DNA of 64,000 nt from Maniola hyperantus (lineage: Eukaryota > Arthropoda > Insecta > Lepidoptera > Nymphalidae), in contig NC_048537.1 in assembly GCF_902806685.2 (NCBI RefSeq), positions 15,150,720 through 15,214,719 of the forward strand, written 5' to 3'. Under the pieces are notes generated by a model. That model ran no database searches. It was not told the origin of the DNA and worked only from the letters and a program-made list of their open reading frames with translations. The position numbers and the translations under genes were made by a program. This document shows positions 17,300 through 29,130 of this stretch, one piece after another. How positions within the stretch are numbered: the stretch's first letter is position 1; the number at the start of each line of letters is the position of its first letter.

Positions 17300-18780
17300 C
17301 ATCTGTCGGAATGATTTTAAACTATGATGTAAAACTACCAAACTCAGAGATGGTACGACTCTGATATTGTAGATAGCGATACTCATTATCATAATACTTT
17401 ATATTCTGCGAAATATTATAAAATTATTAACCATTACGGAAACTTTTAATCAGACCTTATAAATATAATATCTTTTATAAAAAAATATTAATATAATTTT
17501 GACAGGTTTGTCTATGATTTGAAGAAGAGAAGAACAAAGACAAACTCACGAGTATTCTCTATATTATTATGTAGTCTGTGATTGGTGTAAAAAATTTAAA
17601 AATGGCCTGTCGGTTTTTACCATTTTTTTCTGGTCGGTGGTTTTTACTTTTTGTGGATCTTACAATTATTACTTGAATTATTTTTAATTGCTGTAACACT
17701 GTAGGTAGGTACTTTACTCAATTTATTGTTTGTCTTTTTTTGTTGTATTGCGTGGATTGTGGTGTATGTTCGCCTATAATAATTCATAGGTAGGTAACAA
17801 GATTTTTTTTCTATAGATAGGTACCTAGTTAGTTAGGTACTTAACTCGAAGTCGCAGGTCGCAGCACAGACACAGAATATATAATAGTACTAACGTAGGT
17901 ACTACAGTGTATAATGGGTCGCAGGTAGGTCAAGCACGGAAGCGTACAAGTAAGTTATTTTATTTTTTAAACAATTGCTTTGACGGTAAAAGACTGAAGA
18001 CTGAAAGTTTTGTAGATAGGTCAGTATCTGATCTTTATCATCTACATTCTACAATAATTAATGCAATTCAGCAAGGTAAGCAAGTTCCTTGGTCCTCGGC
18101 AATTAAAAGTACCTACCTACCTACAATCTACATAGTAAAATCACATGAGATGGTAAAATTGCTGAAGTTAATGCATGCTGCATGCATATCTCTGCCTATT
18201 ACTTATTGCATAATTCACTCCATACCGTTACAACCATTGACTATAACCGTAAGGTCACAACAGCTCACTGCTTATGCCAAATGTCCACAGGCAAGTAACT
18301 TCCGCAATTTCTTGCAGAAGTCAGCCAGTCAGTGTACAGGTAACCTACTTCTGCAAGAAAACTTGCTAGTGGACAATTTTGCCCAAAACAAAATCTGTGT
18401 CGGTGCCATGATTGGTTATATTGTGTTTGTGCAAACCTTAAATCTAACTTAAGTTCCCAGGTAGGGTTATTTTTCAATCTAAATCGCTATTTATGCCTCG
18501 GTAGTATTAAATCTTTACCTACCTACTTTGCCTAAATCTTTTTCTCGCTTATGTTTCAAATAAGTATAAATTTCCTTAAGTTTCCTTAAAATAACTGTAT
18601 AACTAAGTACCTACCTCCTTACTTATTATTTAGCCGACTTTGTTATTTGTTATAGTATTGTTGCGTAAAATAGGTAGGTACCTCTAATAAATAATTACTT
18701 ATTTCTGTTTCAGAAATGTTTAGGTCATGTTTAAGTCCTTTCTATTATTTTTGGTCCTTCGTGCCGGATGTACCTACACT
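17300..18780. other. Intergenic DNA, no supported gene
   Basis: AT-rich with many taggtaggtac / acctaccta runs. A 181-codon ORF (17907-18452) was considered and rejected. The piece cagaatatataatagtacta near 17873 recurs near 42165. Confidence 0.5.
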
Positions 18781-19059
18781 GTACAGTATCTACGAGTAGG
18801 TATGTGACTCCATGCTTAATCCCGAGGTATGAAAGTCTACTCATGTGTATGAAAGCCAGTGTTTTGTACAGCGTGAACCCAACTACATCATTCTGGTGAG
18901 AGCACAGAGTACTTTTTACATATGGTGAGAGTAAACGTAATAAATCGGAGTGCGTGACGCGAAATAGAGCTTCATCGACCATCGGGCGACGACCGAAAGC
19001 AAATCCACATCAATGAAGTAGCAGCGAGTCGAATTGCGGCCGCGACGACGTAGTGAAGC

Positions 19060-19226
19060 GAGCGCCAAGCTCTCAGTTTACTACAAACTCAAATCGACGA
19101 CGCATGTCGCTCGCCGCGCTGGTGTGCTCGTGTGTACAGTGCTAGTGCAATAACATAACATTGTTTTGTGCTGTGATACAGTGTTGTGGTACATATTAGT
19201 GCGAGGAGGCTGTCACCGAAGTTGTG
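19060..19226 (+). promoter_or_regulatory. Core promoter and 5' UTR of the secreted-protein gene
   Basis: A locally GC-rich stretch (gcggccgcgacgacg at about 19037) leads to ctcagtt, an arthropod initiator with the A at 19075. At +28 to +32 the bases are gcatg, matching four of five DPE positions. There is no TATA box at -30. The leader to the ATG is about 150 nt, and the first upstream in-frame stop is at 19197-19199. Initiator and DPE were read by eye; transcription start is inferred. Confidence 0.45.
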
Positions 19227-19292
19227 ATGCATTTGAGCATATACGTATGGCTGTCTTGTATAGCCCTCGCAGGATATGTTCGAGCGACAGAG
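19227..19292 (+). CDS. First coding exon (signal peptide) of a secreted or membrane protein
   Basis: The ATG opens 22 codons ending exactly at a strong donor (GAG|GTAAGG) in phase 0. The product starts MHLSIYVWLSCIALAGYV and continues RATE: a short polar start, a hydrophobic core (about residues 3-18) and an A-x-A-like site (GYVRA|TE), so signal-peptidase cleavage near residue 20 is expected. A separate signal-peptide exon after a GC-rich leader is typical of insect receptor, adhesion and secreted genes with long first introns. The mature part is not visible: no downstream exon could be assigned in the remaining 44.7 kb, so the family is unknown. The weak candidate at 48917 is in a compatible phase. 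The exon itself is well supported by start, composition and donor together. Confidence 0.65.
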
Positions 19293-20204
19293 GTAAGGGG
19301 GACCGTCTTTAAACGCGGCATTCCGGCTTTTTGTGAGTAGGCAATAGGCATTACTACTCGCCAGCCGGACCGGTATTGTCTCATGTCTAGCCCCAAGAAA
19401 ACGATATGAATCTTGCGTAACTTTCAATGTCAACACGAGTTTTATTTTACTACTGTCTCATACCTAGTCTCGTCGCTCTAAATCCTTCTATATGGCCGTG
19501 ATTGTAAATGCTATTATGGAGCTGCAGTTGCACGCATCGTTGTGTCCATTATGTTATCGTTACCTTGAACGAGTCAGTATTCAGTAATCGTCAGGTAAAC
19601 ATTCGTTATCGTGGTCCCTTCCCATCGATTCGTGATGTTGTTTTTTTGCTCGACGGCGTGGTAGGTATCGTGTGTAAACTGGAGATACTTGTATATCTAC
19701 CACCTACACATTATAACTCGTATCTTTATCGCTAAGATCATGAATGAGAACGCGGTGTCGATGTTGTGGGCCAAATGAGTAATGAAGACATTATAAATAA
19801 TTCCCGGATAATATAATATTATAAACGAGTTGAATCGGGCATCAAAATGCCCTGACACTTAGACACTGATTAGAAATGAATTTATTGTCAGATGCTAGGC
19901 ATTTTGAATATTCAAAATGCTTCGGCTATAGGTATTGCCGGGAGTCCAACAAATAATTTACTTACTTGTACAAGAGATAATTTATTTAAATTATCTCTGC
20001 TTGTACTTACCTCGCCTTTTTTACTACCTAACCTAACCTAACCTGGCTAATCAAATTAAACTTTCAGTTTTATCTATATACTTAGATAAAAACCTCACCG
20101 TGACCTTAGATAATGTATCAAATACAATATTTTCAATGCTGACTATGTACTACTAGTTCCTACCTGCCCGTTGATTTAGGGCCATAGACTAATATATTAC
20201 TTCG
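19293..20204. other. Presumed intron 1, proximal part
   Basis: No exon seen. Short inverted repeats occur: gcattttgaatattcaaaatgc (about 19899-19920), and gtacaagagataattta (19968-19984), whose complement lies at about 19988-20007 with a 3-base insertion. Confidence 0.5.
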
Positions 20205-20880
20205 TATTTAGGGCATTATTCATATCGCCCTTCTTATTCACTTTGCCTGTTACACCAATACTTGATAGTACCTACCCGTTCATCGCCCACGTTTGGAAGA
20301 AAGAACCTGTCAAGAAAAAGTTGTTTGCATGAGGTCCTATAGGTACCTATGTGTTTTAGGTTTTGTTTAAGGGCGCGTAAAACCTGGGAAACTAGTTCCT
20401 GGTCAGTATGGGTAATATTTGAAATGCACAATCAATCACTTTACCCCTAACATCGATACTCGATAATATATGTGTATAGCCCAGTGCCCACGTTTTGGAG
20501 AAAGCTGAATGAGCACCCGTCTGTCAAGAAACAGCTGCATGTAGATCTTCGTAGTGGCTGCAGATTTGGGCATTATTTCAAATGCACAATAATTAATCAC
20601 ATTGCCCGTACCCTCAATAGTCAATACTCGACAGTATCGCCCACGTTTGGGAGAAAGCCGAGTGAACACCAGCCAGCCTATCAAGTGTCAAGCAACAAGA
20701 AACGCTGCTGTGTGTTTGTGGATTCGTATTGCCTGCAGATTTGGGCATTATTCACATTGCCCATACCATCAATACTCGACAGTAGCAGTGTATCGCCCAC
20801 GTTTGGGAGAAAGCAGAGTGAACACCAGCCCTGTCAAGACTCAAACAACAAGGCACAGCTGTGTGCAAGTCGTAGATACT
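20205..20880. repeat. Minisatellite, about four 150-200 bp units
   Basis: The key gcccacgtttggga recurs at about 20284, 20485, 20638 and 20794 (spacings 201, 153, 156). Between keys the order is conserved: gaacaccagcc, ctgtcaag, gcagatttgggcattatt, cacattgccc, aatactcgacagta. Chance ORFs of up to 174 codons run across it because units are near multiples of three; they are not genes. Confidence 0.85.
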
Positions 20881-22039
20881 ATTTATGTTTTATTTTAGGG
20901 CGCGTGGCCGTCGCTGAGTTTATTGCCGACATTGCTGAATGCCGAATGAATCACTACGAAAGCACAAAAGGCCGCATGGTGTTACGTTTTCGTTGATTCA
21001 TCTATTCATGTTTGTTTTAAATTTTTAGTGCTTATCACAACATTCTTAACAAGAACATAGGTACTTACCTATCTATTCTACTTGATTAATTCATAAACAA
21101 TTTAGTATGAATTGGGGGCATTAAGCTTGAAATCAGTTTAGGTAACAAGTAGGAATTTCCCCAATGATTTGTTTTGTATAAACAAACTTCGCAAATAATC
21201 AAAGGAAAAGTCAAAAAGTAGCTATACCTATGCTAACTACAAAAAAATTTGGTAAATTCTTTTGACGATACAAAAGCACTTGTAAAAGTACCTGTATATA
21301 TATATTATATTTAAGTAAAAATGTTTCTTTTCTAAAATCTTTCTATTCTGTTTATTCTATTAGATGAAATAAATTATAGTTAAGTATGTTGGTTTAAGAA
21401 TTAATATTGTCGGGAAAAAAGTATAATTATCATCATAAATTATTGTGCCTTGAGTTTTGACCTCGAGACCTATTTTGCTGTCGGCACAAGAACATTAAGA
21501 TTAAGCAAGTTAATTAGGCACATTTTGATTAATGCCGTCAGCATGTAGCACCGACAAGAAGAACGCTTGAAAACCATCATCCGTTGCTAAAAAAGTATTC
21601 TTCTTATTAAAAATAAGCCCGCACATATACCTACTTGTTAGATCTACAACAGAAGAATGCTTTTGGAAATAAATGATATGATTTGATACTCGTAGTCTAC
21701 TTGTGCTCTATTTTCTCCTCTACATCATGCAGAGGCATTTTGGGAATTTATTATTTCTAAACTAGACTTCTCTATCTGGTCTGGTCCATTCAATTTCAAC
21801 CATATCTAGTTACATTTACACCCTACCGGCATAGCTGTGCTGCCGATTGAGTGTTCCGGTACAATATAGACACCAGTCTCTTTGGTCGTATTCTTAACTG
21901 AAAGTCGTGTGCCTTCCGTGCGATGGTCCCTAACCTTGTATAAGGTGTATAAGCCTTGCGCACTGTTTGGTCTTCGGTTTTTCTCATTGCGGCTGTAAGT
22001 AGCAATTAGGGCTATAGGTTTATAAAAACTGCCAGTTGC
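20881..22039. other. No feature recognised
   Basis: AT-rich single-copy-looking DNA without ORFs of coding character. Confidence 0.5.
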
Positions 22040-22140
22040 ATCCCTTGCTCCTTTTAACCCGCTTCCGTCTTAGACTGCACTATCACTTACCATCAAGATC
22101 GAAGTCAAGGGCTTACCTGTATCTGAATAGTATTAATAAA
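22040..22140 (+). repeat. SINE2 3' fragment
   Basis: cccgcttccgtcttagactg, then cactatcacttaccatca and gtcaagggcttacctgtat. Confidence 0.6.
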
Positions 22141-23180
22141 AAATCCTTTTCTTACCTGTAACCTCTTTTTATGCATCCACTGTGCTATGGATACTCCTCA
22201 TTACGAATAGTTTCCCATTTCCCTTCATATTGATACATCCAAAACAATTTGTAGGGCCTCCACGGATTTGTTGCCTAAAAACTAGTTTTTATGCCTTATA
22301 CTAATGCGTCTTACCTTAACAATAAATCTAGGTTCATATAATGGATTGGTAACCAACTGTTAACGGGTTAAAATAGTCAGAAATGCTGTCCAGCAACTGC
22401 TTATAAAATACGGGAATTAGAGGATTTCATTCAAGTGCTGGAATGCCCTTTTCTTCGGGATGAGAAAAATATAAATTGGGCATTTACCTATTTAAAACGG
22501 CCCCATAGTATAAATAAAATTCTAGTCAAGAATCCGAAAGGCACAAAAACTGCAAACCTAGAAAGTCTTCGTAAATTCGTTTTGTGCAAGGCGTTGCTTC
22601 AAAGAACTAATTGGCTGAGTGCTTAATTTCCAACAAACCAACTTCTTAGCAATAACAAAATTTGTCGGAACCAACTGAGGACAAAAAGAATGCGACTTCA
22701 ATAGAAATAAAAGCAAGCGCGGAGCCTGCAGCGGATCCGGGGCTGGAAGAACTGTGGTAGGTAGCTGTGGGAAAATTAAATAGATCATGTAAGAGCTTAG
22801 TAAAGTGTTGAAGCCAAGAAATCTCATTTATGTCCACGGACCATGATATCTACCCTTTGTACTAGGATATATTTTCTTTGTATGTAGATACATACAAATT
22901 GTGGAACTAACTCACTACGGCATTGTTTGATGTTTCCACTCTCTGTGTAATAAACTTCCAAATTACGGGATGTTTTCAGGGGCACATCAATTTTCAACTA
23001 GTCGGTAACACATTGGTGGTTCCTTTAGTACTGCAAATGTTTATGGACGCAGGACATTAACATCAAGAGTCCCGCTGCCCGTTTGTTCGTTATTCATAAA
23101 CTCTCCAAGTTTACATACCTAGCCTTGCTAAAAAATCCTATTGATCCGTTGCGAAGATCAAATCAACAAACGAATATTTC
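22141..23180. other. No supported gene
   Basis: A 63-codon ORF at 22435-22626 (MLECPFLRDEKN..) has some protein-like composition, but no splice context and no recognised relative. Nothing else seen. Confidence 0.4.
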
Positions 23181-23540
23181 GCATTTCTAATATTATGGAA
23201 AGGTCACGGAAGCTCTCTACAATCGCAATTTAAAAAAAATAGTGAACTTTAAATTAGTTACTCATCTAACCAAATGTATTTACGTACTTGTATTCCCATC
23301 CCCGAGTCACAGGGAGCCGCTGGATTCAGGCGGCGCAAGATCGTGGCGTGTGAAAATCCCTACAAGAGACCTATGTCCAGTAGTGGACGTCTATCGGTCA
23401 CAGATCATGAAATATACACTTTCGCATTTATAATATGGAAGGGTCATGGAAGCTCTCTACAATCGCAAAATAAAAAAATAGTGAGCTTCAAATAAGTTGC
23501 TCATCTAAAGATGTCTTTACATACCTGTATTCCCATCTGC
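23181..23540. repeat. Duplicated 120-bp unit around a LINE fragment
   Basis: tcacggaagctctctacaat and cccatcccc at 23181-23302 recur as tcatggaagctctctacaat and cccatctgcc at 23424-23539. Between them (about 23303-23400) is an RTE-like LINE fragment, cagggagccgctggattcag then gagacctatgtccagtag. Confidence 0.7.
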
Positions 23541-23908
23541 CAGATACTTACCTGTCTGCACCCGTCATTCAGGGGCAACGTGTGAAATAGGCCGACCGAC
23601 CCGCGCTATTGTCGACGTGGTTTTTGTTTATGCTCCAACCAGAACGACCCCGTGTAAACAATATCTTTAAACCGGTAAAACTGGGTTTGCTCTTAAATTC
23701 GTACTATAAAATCTACATAACACTACTTTTTGAGAGCTACTCGTATCTGACAAATTATTAAAATATCTTTACAGTTTCTAACCTAAAGTATCAAACGAGT
23801 CTACAAACATTTCCTGAAGTAAAAAACTGATTAGTGGGAAATTCTAGGTCAGGCAATTTTGCTATTATCTGCTAAAAACACAACTCTGTATGGTGCAAAG
23901 TCCACTTC
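23541..23908. other. No feature recognised
   Basis: Non-repetitive; no coding signal. Confidence 0.5.
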
Positions 23909-24125
23909 GCATTACGCAACATCACCCAGATTCCAGTACGTACGTTTCACCTCAATGGATGTTGGGACATCCTCAACTTGAATCTTCAATCTTTTCTTAA
24001 AATCCAAAAAAAAAGTTGGCAGCCCCACATCAGAAACGAAGTGTTGGTAGTCCCCACCATCAGGTATAGAGACGTCATAAAATGAATCCCAGAAAGTGCT
24101 ACTCAACTCACCACCGGCACCAGAT
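23909..24125 (-). other. Coding-like fragment, unassigned
   Basis: The minus strand has an open frame, GAGGELSSTFWDSFYDV then SIPDGGDYQHFVSDVG, ending VKRTYWNLGDVA and TAA at 23912-23914. Its composition is more protein-like than other short frames here. There is no clear acceptor upstream. It may be a relic of a transposon or an exon of an antisense gene. I do not recognise it. Confidence 0.25.
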
Positions 24126-24169
24126 TGTTGATCATGAAATTATACCTTAAAGTATTTTCATGATCAACA
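24126..24169. repeat. Hairpin, 14-bp perfect arms
   Basis: tgttgatcatgaaa and its exact complement flank a 16-nt loop. Confidence 0.7.
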
Positions 24170-25712
24170 GGTCTTAAAAGAGAAAATAATCTTAAAAGAG
24201 ATCTATTTCTAGTTAAGGTTGTTGTGGACAACTGAGGACGGTTAGGAAGTTTGGAACTAAACCTGGAGTTCTTGCTTCAAAACCCTAAGAAATGGGTACC
24301 TTACCTAGTAGAATTAATATTGCGTACTGAGAAAATATAACCACCACAACCAAAACCAAGTGTATGATATTAATTAAAGTGACAAACTATATGTATAACT
24401 CAAGTGTTAATTGGACGAAGTTGAAAACTTTGCGAAAGCGTGGGTAGGTAGATCGGCAAATATTTGTACGCGCTGATGGAAAATAAATATTAGTTATGGA
24501 GTGTATAAGTAAATAACTACCTACGTTTCTCATAACCTTCACTGGGGTGGACTGGAAACTCTGTAATATTGTAGACTGTTGTAAACTCGATTAGAAAGGT
24601 ATTTCTTTTTTTTTAAGAAAAAGTTTGGACATTTACATTTCTCAGTAAACGTCTGTATTTAGTACTTACCTATATTTTAATAAACTTTTACCCCCGCGCT
24701 AACCCGGTGCGAGCGAGAGCGTGTGATGTGCGGGTGTGCGGGGCGTCGCCCTGCCTCATACCCCGATTGTCATCTCGACCTGTCGCGGACTGTACATACA
24801 GACATACCTACTAATTTACAGTGAAAAACAAAAATGTATTCATCTATTCATGGGTTAACATTTTAGTCTGTGCGAATTTAAATGCGTGAGGTCTTAAATT
24901 TAGCGTTCCTATTTACTTACTTTTCTCTCAAAGCGGTGTGGCCTGAGAGGAAGACTTCTGCGCTAAGAGGTACAGAACAAATATTTACGACGATCTTGAG
25001 GTCTTGAGGTTAGTTTCTTAGTCGCAAATTCTCAAGTACGTCGAGCTGGTCGGTAAAAGCTTTGCAAAGATTCCAGCTGGGAATTCCAGCTTGGGAAATG
25101 GACGAAGAAATAAATTAATGTAAACATTGTCTTTTAATGTAGTTTGTCTCAGATCGAGGACTACTTAATGTAAGGTTATTTTCAAAAATTATTTTGAAGT
25201 GTCAGAAATTATATAAACTTATTAATTTGTCTAATGGAGGTAGTTAAAAAGTAGCAGTAGTAAAAATCGATATATATATATCACTCATTGGATGTCATAC
25301 GATCTGTTGCTGGGAGGGAATCTGGAGTGAATTTGCATAAATGCGTGTGTTTTAAAGGTTTTATGAAAGAGGGTAGTTCGAGCCCTTGACAGCTCGAACT
25401 TCATCACTCGCAACACCGCAGTCCCGTTGTGACTACAACCCATGCAATTGGGTTGAAATATCAACAAAAAAAAAACTCCAAATTAATCGTGGTATGTACC
25501 TGTCCGTTATCTACATTAAAATATGTCGTTAAACCACATTACCTAGTTGATAATTGGATGTTGCAATAGCAATCGCGCTCTGATTTTGATTTGATTTGCT
25601 ATTTTTTTTTTTGATATTAAACCTCTCGGATAACCTCTACGTGTTGAACTTGTGTTCCTCATGTAGGGTTTGGAAGGACATTCCAATAATTTGTTGAAAA
25701 TATTTAAATAAT
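24170..25712. other. Mostly unassigned; GC-rich repeat at 24690-24800
   Basis: gcgggtgtgcggggcgtcgc, then cctcataccccgattgtc and cgacctgtcgcggactgt at 24690-24800 is the second copy of the GC-rich repeat. Elsewhere nothing is recognised. Confidence 0.5.
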
Positions 25713-25766
25713 ACCTGCATTTTCTGAGTGACGCTAACATGTTAGCGTCACTCAGAAAATGCAGGT
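25713..25766. repeat. Perfect 54-bp palindrome, no loop
   Basis: acctgcattttctgagtgac + gctaaca is followed at once by its exact complement; the centre is between 25739 and 25740. No mismatch in 27 pairs. Confidence 0.9.
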
Positions 25767-25879
25767 TACTTAGTAAATGTAGTAAAAAAATATGTATATG
25801 AATAGTAGGGGCTAGGAATTATTGATCGGACCTGACTGACATCTTTATTCACTTGTTATTCACGGGCTTACACCTATTG

Positions 25880-26445
25880 AAAATTTTTGTCTGTGTGTCT
25901 GTATGTCTGTCTATTTGAACGGGCTAATCATCGGAACAGCTGGACCTAATTTGACGGGACTTTCACAGACAAGTAGAGTATGAACCAAGGAGTAACATAG
26001 GCTACTATTTAAACCGACTTTCAAAAAAGTTGGAGTTGTGTTTATCTACACACCGATAGAGAAACTTTGCAATATTGTCCCATAGAAAAATTGGATTCCA
26101 AAACTTCAGTCCTGATGCTGTACGGGACCTGACCACTAAAACTGATGCGATTTAGAAACTGTCGGTTATAAATTGATATTGGAGATACCTAACTAAGTAA
26201 TGACTTTTTGAACTCGAGGAGCCTCTTCAGCCCTGATGCTGTAAGGAATTGCATTCCTACATCGTGGTGATCCTACAGAATTTTTAAAGAGCGTTTAAAT
26301 GATTTACGAAATTTGGTACTGAGTTACCATGCATCCCGGGGACGGGCTACTGTGGATAGGCTACTTTTTGTCCTGGTAAATCAAGTTCCCACGACATTTT
26401 CAAAACCTAAATCCACGCGGGCGAAGCCGCGGCCATCAGCTAGTA
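25880..26445 (-). repeat. Fam-A copy interrupted by another repeat
   Basis: The left part has tgtctgtgtgtctgtatgtc and aacataggctact; the right part has aggctactttttgtcctgg and cgaagccgcggccatcagct. Between them, ccgactttcaaaaaagttgg and agccctgatgctgtaagga belong to a different repeat also seen at 31245 (other strand) and 43040. Confidence 0.6.
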
Positions 26446-27858
26446 AATAACAATAGTATTGGTAGTAACATATTATTATCATCATAATGTATAACTTTTA
26501 CTTTTTCGCAAATAAAAACATGTGTTTTGATCACACGATAAATAATTAAAATTGCAGGAAGTTTATAAGAAAAAAATTCTTACTTTCCTTATGGCTTTTG
26601 TTAGAAAGACATCAATTGGCAGTAAATTATCGCCAGAGTCCCGCAAGTAAGTATGCGGATTTATGTGGAGCATTATTACATTTTGTGACGGACGTTTTTT
26701 TATCGCGTTTGATAAGAGGCCTACTTTATGTGGGCACCGTGATTTAGCCGCCCATATTTCGCTAATAAAACAAAAAGTTATGGTGGGATTTTGGTCTCTA
26801 TTGCCCGATTGTTTTTAGAGCTGCTACGCTTGGATGTTACAAGTGACTCGTTTTTCCTCATCAAAGTAACAAGTAGTAAAATCTACTAAAAAAAAAATGG
26901 GTTATTCACGGGGCGGATGAACAAATTGGAGTATTGTCTATGTTAGAAATAAATTATTTCATATAAAACCTAGTGAATTTATTAGTGATTTACCCAGTTA
27001 TTAAATGAGGTTCTTTTTTTGTAAATTCGTTAAATCCACATTCTCTTTTAAAACGATTTTAAAATTGTCATATGAAAAAGAACGGTAATGTGAATAACGT
27101 CACATACTATACCCTACCTACAATGACTTATATGTATGTATACTATATCGAAGATGCATAGAAGTCATTGCCTACCTATTTCATTTCAGACAAGCTCCCC
27201 CATACTAAGCGCGCGTTCTGACGTTTTATAAAAGTTGCTGATAGCTAGCTTGGCCTCATCCCCATTCCTGAAAAGCTAGCTACGCAAGCGGTTTATATGG
27301 TGCTGTAAATTCCTGTAAATGGTTCAAAAAGTCCAGCGTTACAGCAAGAATAAATTAATTTCACTTACTGTAACTTTTGTTATAGAAATAAGTAATTTAC
27401 CTATAAGAAATACATTTTTTAAACATAACAACAAAATTTTAATCACTTCAATAAGACTTCTTAAAATTAATCTACGCATTTGTTAAATTAAAATAACATC
27501 ATTTGTCACTAGTTAAGACTAATAAATCAAGCATGAATGAAATATGTATGTTTTCTTTCATTTTTAGTTACGGATTAATAGTTTACTTGTCTCTTTCATT
27601 TAAATGATGTTAACAAAGCAAAAAAGTATTTCTACTAATTTTACTTTCGTATTTTAGAGACTCATGACTTAAAACAATAAATCATAACAATAACTATGAC
27701 ATCTGGTAAACATCTGCAGTCATCATAGACAAGCTTCCCACAGAGCTTGTTTGAAAGAAATTATGCTCACAAATTGGTCACACAAATTAATTAGAGTAAA
27801 AAGTTGTTTAATAAGTAGGTTCCTTGAAACATTGGATAGCTAGAGATAAATGAACTAA
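26446..27858. other. No feature recognised
   Basis: AT-rich, long stretches of single-copy appearance; no exon-like frame. Confidence 0.5.
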
Positions 27859-27983
27859 AGCCTGACCAGAAAAATAAAACACCTGCCATATTGCGGAAAA
27901 CCAGTGGAACTAATTTATACAAACCCATAGATTATATACTAGTGGCGCCCCCAGAGCAGATTTTTTATATTTCTGGTCAGGCT
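27859..27983. mobile_element. Short MITE, 125 bp
   Basis: agcctgaccagaaaaata at the left and tatatttctggtcaggct at the right are complementary over the outer 14 bases. No coding content. Confidence 0.7.
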
Positions 27984-28023
27984 ATACTGGATATTCTACC
28001 GATAAGGTATACAAATGTTAAGC

Positions 28024-28329
28024 TGTGATAGCCTAGTGGTTAAGACGTCTGCCTTCTAATCGGAGGTCGGGGGTTCGATCCCGGGCACGCACCTCTAACT
28101 TTTCGGAGTTATGTGCGTTTTAAGTAATTAAATATCACTTGCTTTAACAGTGAAGGAAAACATCGTGAGGAAACCTGAATGCCTGAGAATTCTCCATAAT
28201 AACCTCAAAGGTGTGTGAAATCTGCCAATCCGCACTTTGCCAGCGTGGTAGACTACGGCCAACACCCTTCTCATTCTGAGAGGAGATCCTGTAGTGACCT
28301 GGTCATGGGTTGATCATGATGATGATGAT
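28024..28329 (+). mobile_element. SINE1, full length
   Basis: The tRNA-like head has A box tagcctagtgg and B box ggttcgatccc; the body is gaaggaaaacatcgtgagga, and the tail is tgatcatgatgatgatga. It is one of the two best SINE1 copies here and serves as reference. Confidence 0.9.
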
Positions 28330-28639
28330 ATAATAGTTAACTACAAGTTAACACAATACTTATAACTGTTACAATCAGTAAAAACCATCATTGCTAGAAT
28401 ATACGAACGAATAACGTGGTCCAAAACAAGGAGTGCCATTTGTACTGCGATACTTGGTACATAAAGGTAAATAAATAATTCAGAAGCCACCTTAGCCTTG
28501 TTTTATTTAGGTCTGAAAGCGCTTCCAAATTAATGCACGTAATATGGGTCAAGAGAATGAAGTCATTGACAAAAGATTCTCAACCTCAAATTCACACAGA
28601 GCATAATAATCATATTAAACCAGCATTATGTTCACCTAC
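28330..28639. other. No feature recognised
   Basis: AT-rich; nothing supported. Confidence 0.5.
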
Positions 28640-28747
28640 CTGCCAATCCGCACTTAGCCAGCGTGGTAGACTATGGCCGAAACACTTCTCACTCTGACTC
28701 TGAGAGGAGACCCATGCTCTGTAGTGAGCCTATTGATCATGATGATG
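28640..28747 (+). repeat. SINE1 3' fragment
   Basis: ctgccaatccgcacttagcc to tgatcatgatgatgacg. Confidence 0.7.
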
Positions 28748-28764
28748 ACGATTACCTACCTGTC

Positions 28765-29130
28765 AGCTCAGCGGGTTGCGAAGCTGAAGTGGCAATAGGC
28801 AAGGCACATAGTTTGTTAAAAAAAACAAAATAGGCACATAGTTCGAAAATCGAACAGACCTTGGGGTCCCAAGGTGCTAGAATGGCGACCTCGTACCAGA
28901 AACTGCCCACCCCTTTTCGGAGTGAGGTAGCCATTCCAGCAATATGGGGCTCTAACGTATATCAGTTCTTCCCCACATTGCCACTTCAGCTTTGCAGCCT
29001 GTTGGATATTTATCGGTTACTCTAGTTCTCCTACGGATCTCCTCATTTCTGATTTGATCACGTAGAGAAACTTCGAGCATAGCTCTCTCCATCGCTCGCG
29101 AGGGAGCTTTCTTATGAGGCCCAAGGCAAC
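28765..29130. mobile_element. Two RTE-like LINE 3' fragments, head to head
   Basis: The + part (28765-28925) reads cgggttgcgaagctgaagtg and gtgctagaatggcgacctc. The - part (28915-29130) has gccacttcagctttgcagcc, ctacggatctcctcatttct and tcttatgaggccc. They form an inverted pair. Confidence 0.65.

Noticed and set aside
17907..18452. 181-codon ORF on the plus strand
   Set aside because: Long, but no recognisable domain, no useful splice context, includes acctacctac runs and a piece (cagaatatataatagtac) just upstream shared with 42165. Best treated as a chance frame.
20472..20996. 174-codon ORF
   Set aside because: Runs across the minisatellite; the frame stays open because units of 153 and 156 bp are multiples of three.
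28024..28095. tRNA-like A and B boxes
   Set aside because: Head of SINE1, repeated at 14703 and 51797; not a tRNA gene.
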